DNA of 6,832 bases. Source: Micromonosporaceae bacterium (lineage in GTDB: Bacteria > Actinomycetota > Actinomycetes > Mycobacteriales > Micromonosporaceae). Shown piece by piece: positions 5,282-6,832 of the stretch. The notes under the pieces were generated by a model that saw only the letters and a list, made by a program, of their open reading frames with translations, was not told the DNA's origin and searched no databases. Where the stretch lies: assembly GCA_019690055.1 (NCBI GenBank), contig JADGGF010000241.1:1-6832 (forward strand), read 5' to 3'. How positions within the stretch are numbered: position 1 is the stretch's first letter; every line of letters starts with the position of its first letter. The translations under genes and the position numbers were made by a program.

Positions 5282-6157
5282 TCAGCCGGTCGCCACCGTG
5301 TTTCTGGGCCCCGACTCGTTTCTCGACGTCGACTCGTTTCTCGGACCTGACTCGCTCCGTGACGCCGACTCGGCGAAGTCGTCGGGCGCCACGGGGATGT
5401 CGTCGAGCGCGACCACCGTGACGTTTTGGTCCAATGTGGACCCGTCGCAGTCGAGCCCGTGCACGGCCACCGGTCCGTAGCCGAGATCGGCCGCCGTCGA
5501 GTACTGCCGGTGGAAGTGTCCGTGCCAGATCGCGCGGGGTCGGACGGCATCGACCACGATGCGCATGCGCGACCGGTGCGCCTCGGCCGCGACGATCTCC
5601 TCCGCCGGCCACAGGTGGGCCGACTCCGCCAACCCGGGTATGTCCACTCCGGACGGACAGTCGTGGGACACCATGACGTCGACCGGCCCGCCCGTGACCG
5701 ACCGCTGGATATCGAGATCAGTAATCGTCTCCTCGCGCCACCAGGACGTGCCGGGCTCGCGCCACGGGCGGTCGACCGAATGGGCCCCGCCGAGGGCGAG
5801 CCACCGGACGCGGCCCCACACCCAGCGAAAGCCCCGCGGCAGGTGCCAGATCCGGTCGCTGAGCTGGCGCAGACCGTTCGGCCGGACGGGGTAGCGCAGC
5901 AGGACCGGGAAGTCCTCGTGGTTGCCGTCGACGAAGAGCAGGCGCAGGCCGGTGCGGGTCAGCGCGCGATCGAGTCCGTCGAGGAAGGCGGCCCGGAACT
6001 CGTAGCCGAAGTCGCCGAGCTGGACGATGACATCGGCGCCCAGATCCGCCGCGTACTGGATCGCGGCGATCCCCCAGCGGGTGTTCGCGTGCCAGTCGCC
6101 GGCGAAGGCGATCCGGGCCGGCGTGGCGAGGGGATCCGGTACCGCTGCGGCCTGCAT
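5282..6157 (-). CDS. Calcineurin-like metallophosphoesterase
   Basis: A predicted cytoplasmic di-metal phosphoesterase of 291 residues. The metal-binding motifs are complete and in order: GDWH (Asp21, His23), GDFG (Asp49), GNHED (Asn79, His80), SHDCP (His165) and GHFH (His214, His216). There is no signal peptide or membrane segment. AAAGG just before the ATG (4 nt spacing) supports the start. After the catalytic domain (about 1-258) comes a low-complexity tail built from six-residue units R-[NS]-E-S-[GT]-[PS], ending NTVATG. The substrate cannot be read from sequence: the superfamily includes protein and nucleotide phosphatases, nucleases and cyclic phosphodiesterases. It ends 23 nt before RNA A and is co-directional with the RNAs and rsr, which suggests, but does not prove, a role in RNA-end processing. 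Confidence 0.88.
   Translation of the reverse strand: MQAAAVPDPLATPARIAFAGDWHANTRWGIAAIQYAADLGADVIVQLGDFGYEFRAAFLDGLDRALTRTGLRLLFVDGNHEDFPVLLRYPVRPNGLRQLSDRIWHLPRGFRWVWGRVRWLALGGAHSVDRPWREPGTSWWREETITDLDIQRSVTGGPVDVMVSHDCPSGVDIPGLAESAHLWPAEEIVAAEAHRSRMRIVVDAVRPRAIWHGHFHRQYSTAADLGYGPVAVHGLDCDGSTLDQNVTVVALDDIPVAPDDFAESASRSESGPRNESTSRNESGPRNTVATG
5300..5359 (-). repeat. Repeats encoding the phosphoesterase tail
   Basis: Three 18-nt in-frame units plus a partial fourth encode RSESGP, RNESTS, RNESGP and RN. At DNA level GAGAAACGAGTC recurs. The repeats are hydrophilic with alternating Arg and Glu and are probably disordered. Copy number may vary between strains because tandem units of this kind slip easily. 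Confidence 0.7.
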
Positions 6158-6200
6158 TCCGCCTTTCTACCGCACCCGCGCCACCGGCCGGCCCGCTGTC

Positions 6201-6313
6201 AGGAAGGCGTCCCTCCTGACGCCCGGTGCCTAGGAAGGCGTCCCTCTTGACGCCTGATGACCAGGAAGGCGTCCCTCTTGACGCCTGATGACCAGGAGGG
6301 CGTCCTTCCTGAC
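6201..6313. repeat. 31-nt tandem repeat with alternative hairpins, four copies
   Basis: AGGAAGGCGTCCCTC(C/T)T starts at exactly 6201, 6232, 6263 and 6294 (the last as AGGAGGGCGTCCTTCCT), a constant 31-nt period. Each unit is a 23-nt core plus 8 nt: TGATGACC after copies 2 and 3, CGGTGCCT after copy 1. Copies 1-3 contain two competing stems: an imperfect AGGAAGG with CCCTCYT, and a perfect GGCGTC with GACGCC. Copy 4 keeps only the first kind. The array lies in the 183-base gap between the polymerase-domain stop (6341) and the phosphoesterase start (6157), so it probably ends or attenuates transcription. The gap between 6158 and 6200 shows only the phosphoesterase ribosome-binding site. Confidence 0.85.
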
Positions 6314-6340
6314 ACTGGGCGGACCGCGCGACGGCGGGGC

Positions 6341-6832
6341 TCAGCGACGCCGGCGGCCGTCCTCGTCCCAGTTCGCCCGATTCATCCGGGACGGCTGCAC
6401 GCGCGGCGGCTCGCCGGCCATCTTCGGGTGGTCCGGCGGGTAGGGCAGGTCGCCCTCACCCCGCTGCTCGTCCCGTTCCGCCCACTCCAGCAGCGGCGTG
6501 ATGTCGTGGTGAACGTCGTCGATGGCGGCGTGCGGGTCGCCGATGCGGGCGAACCGCTCCTGCACGGTGGCGAGCGTGAAGTCGTCGGGATCGATGCGGG
6601 TCAGCTCATCCCAGGTGACCGGGGTGGAGACGGTCGCGTTGGCCCGGGCCCGCAGCGAGTAGGCGCAGGCGATCGTCCGGTCCCGCGCCATCTGGTTGTA
6701 GTCGATGAAGACCCGCTCGCCCCGCTCCTCCTTCCACCAGTTGATGGTCGCCTTGTCGGGGCGGCGCCGCGCGACTTCCCGGCCGAAGGCGATCGCCGCC
6801 CGCCGCACCTGGGTGAACGTCCACCGCGGCGC
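6341..6832 (-). CDS. ligD: LigD-type primase-polymerase domain protein, C-terminal part (start beyond window)
   Basis: The frame is open to the right edge and 163 residues are visible. It reads PRWTFTQVRRAAIAFGRE, then WWKEERGERVFIDYNQ, ARDRT, VSTPVTWDEL, DPDDFTLATV and a tail PYPPDHPKMAGEPPRVQPSR. This matches the C-terminal half of the archaeo-eukaryotic-primase-like polymerase domain of bacterial LigD, which adds nucleotides at broken DNA ends before ligation in non-homologous end joining. The protein stops soon after this domain, with no ligase domain downstream, so it ends as a stand-alone polymerase unless other domains lie upstream. The metal-binding aspartates are expected in the missing N-terminal part. 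It is the most upstream gene of the minus-strand block, separated from the phosphoesterase by the tandem repeat. Confidence 0.88.
   Translation of the reverse strand, partial: APRWTFTQVRRAAIAFGREVARRRPDKATINWWKEERGERVFIDYNQMARDRTIACAYSLRARANATVSTPVTWDELTRIDPDDFTLATVQERFARIGDPHAAIDDVHHDITPLLEWAERDEQRGEGDLPYPPDHPKMAGEPPRVQPSRMNRANWDEDGRRRR

Noticed and set aside
5196..5480. Plus-strand 94-codon frame with repeated FLGPDS/DVDSFLG
   Set aside because: It is the reverse complement of the repetitive phosphoesterase tail and RNA A, so its repeats are a by-product.
6201..6313. CRISPR array
   Set aside because: The non-repeat part of each unit is only 8 nt and is identical in two copies; there is no cas gene and the period is far too short.

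Overview
The window looks like chromosomal DNA from a high-GC actinomycete, most likely Micromonosporaceae (Micromonospora or a close relative). This rests on very high GC, strong G/C third codon positions, GTG starts, a LigC-type ATP-dependent ligase, a stand-alone LigD-type polymerase domain and an actinobacterial TAP-family lipoprotein hydrolase. The genus is an inference.

Layout. At the left edge (1-129, minus) is the N-terminus of a proline-rich protein, divergent from the ATP-dependent DNA ligase gene ligC (250-1344, plus). A GC-rich hairpin terminator follows, then a lipoprotein alpha/beta-hydrolase of the tripeptidyl-aminopeptidase type (1480-3012, plus). An 18-bp perfect hairpin at 3083-3125 separates it from a convergent minus-strand block. 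In transcription order (right to left) that block holds a stand-alone LigD-type polymerase/primase domain (6341-6832, cut by the window edge), an exact 31-nt tandem repeat (6201-6313), a calcineurin-like metallophosphoesterase with a repetitive tail (5282-6157), a 552-base stretch without protein genes, and the Ro60/Rsr (TROVE-vWA) gene (3173-4729).

The centre of interest is that 552-base stretch. On the minus strand, the same strand as rsr, it holds three tandem structured RNAs, called A, B and C here (5158-5258, 5008-5155, 4771-4898). Each is closed by pairing of its own ends (9, 11 and 8 bp). All share a 5' block CCCGGTGCG[A/C]AG, a TACTTC block 8-9 nt further on, and a 3' block CTCGGGC. 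RNA B contains a nearly complete tRNA body in circularly permuted order (T-arm, acceptor stem closed by a short loop, D-arm), with the residues for the tRNA tertiary contacts retained and no anticodon arm. RNA C keeps a T-arm and a D-arm-like hairpin but has lost the acceptor stem. RNA A has no tRNA-like part. Position beside a Ro protein and the tRNA mimicry together indicate bacterial Y RNAs of the YrlA type, here as a three-member array of different architectures.

How it may work together (inference): Rsr would be the ring-shaped RNA-binding scaffold, and RNAs A, B and C alternative Y RNAs that gate the ring or tether different partners. The metallophosphoesterase ends only 23 nt before the first RNA and may be an RNA-end-processing partner, though nothing in its sequence fixes its substrate. 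The two DNA end-joining genes flanking the locus may be chance neighbours or part of a nucleic-acid-repair island.
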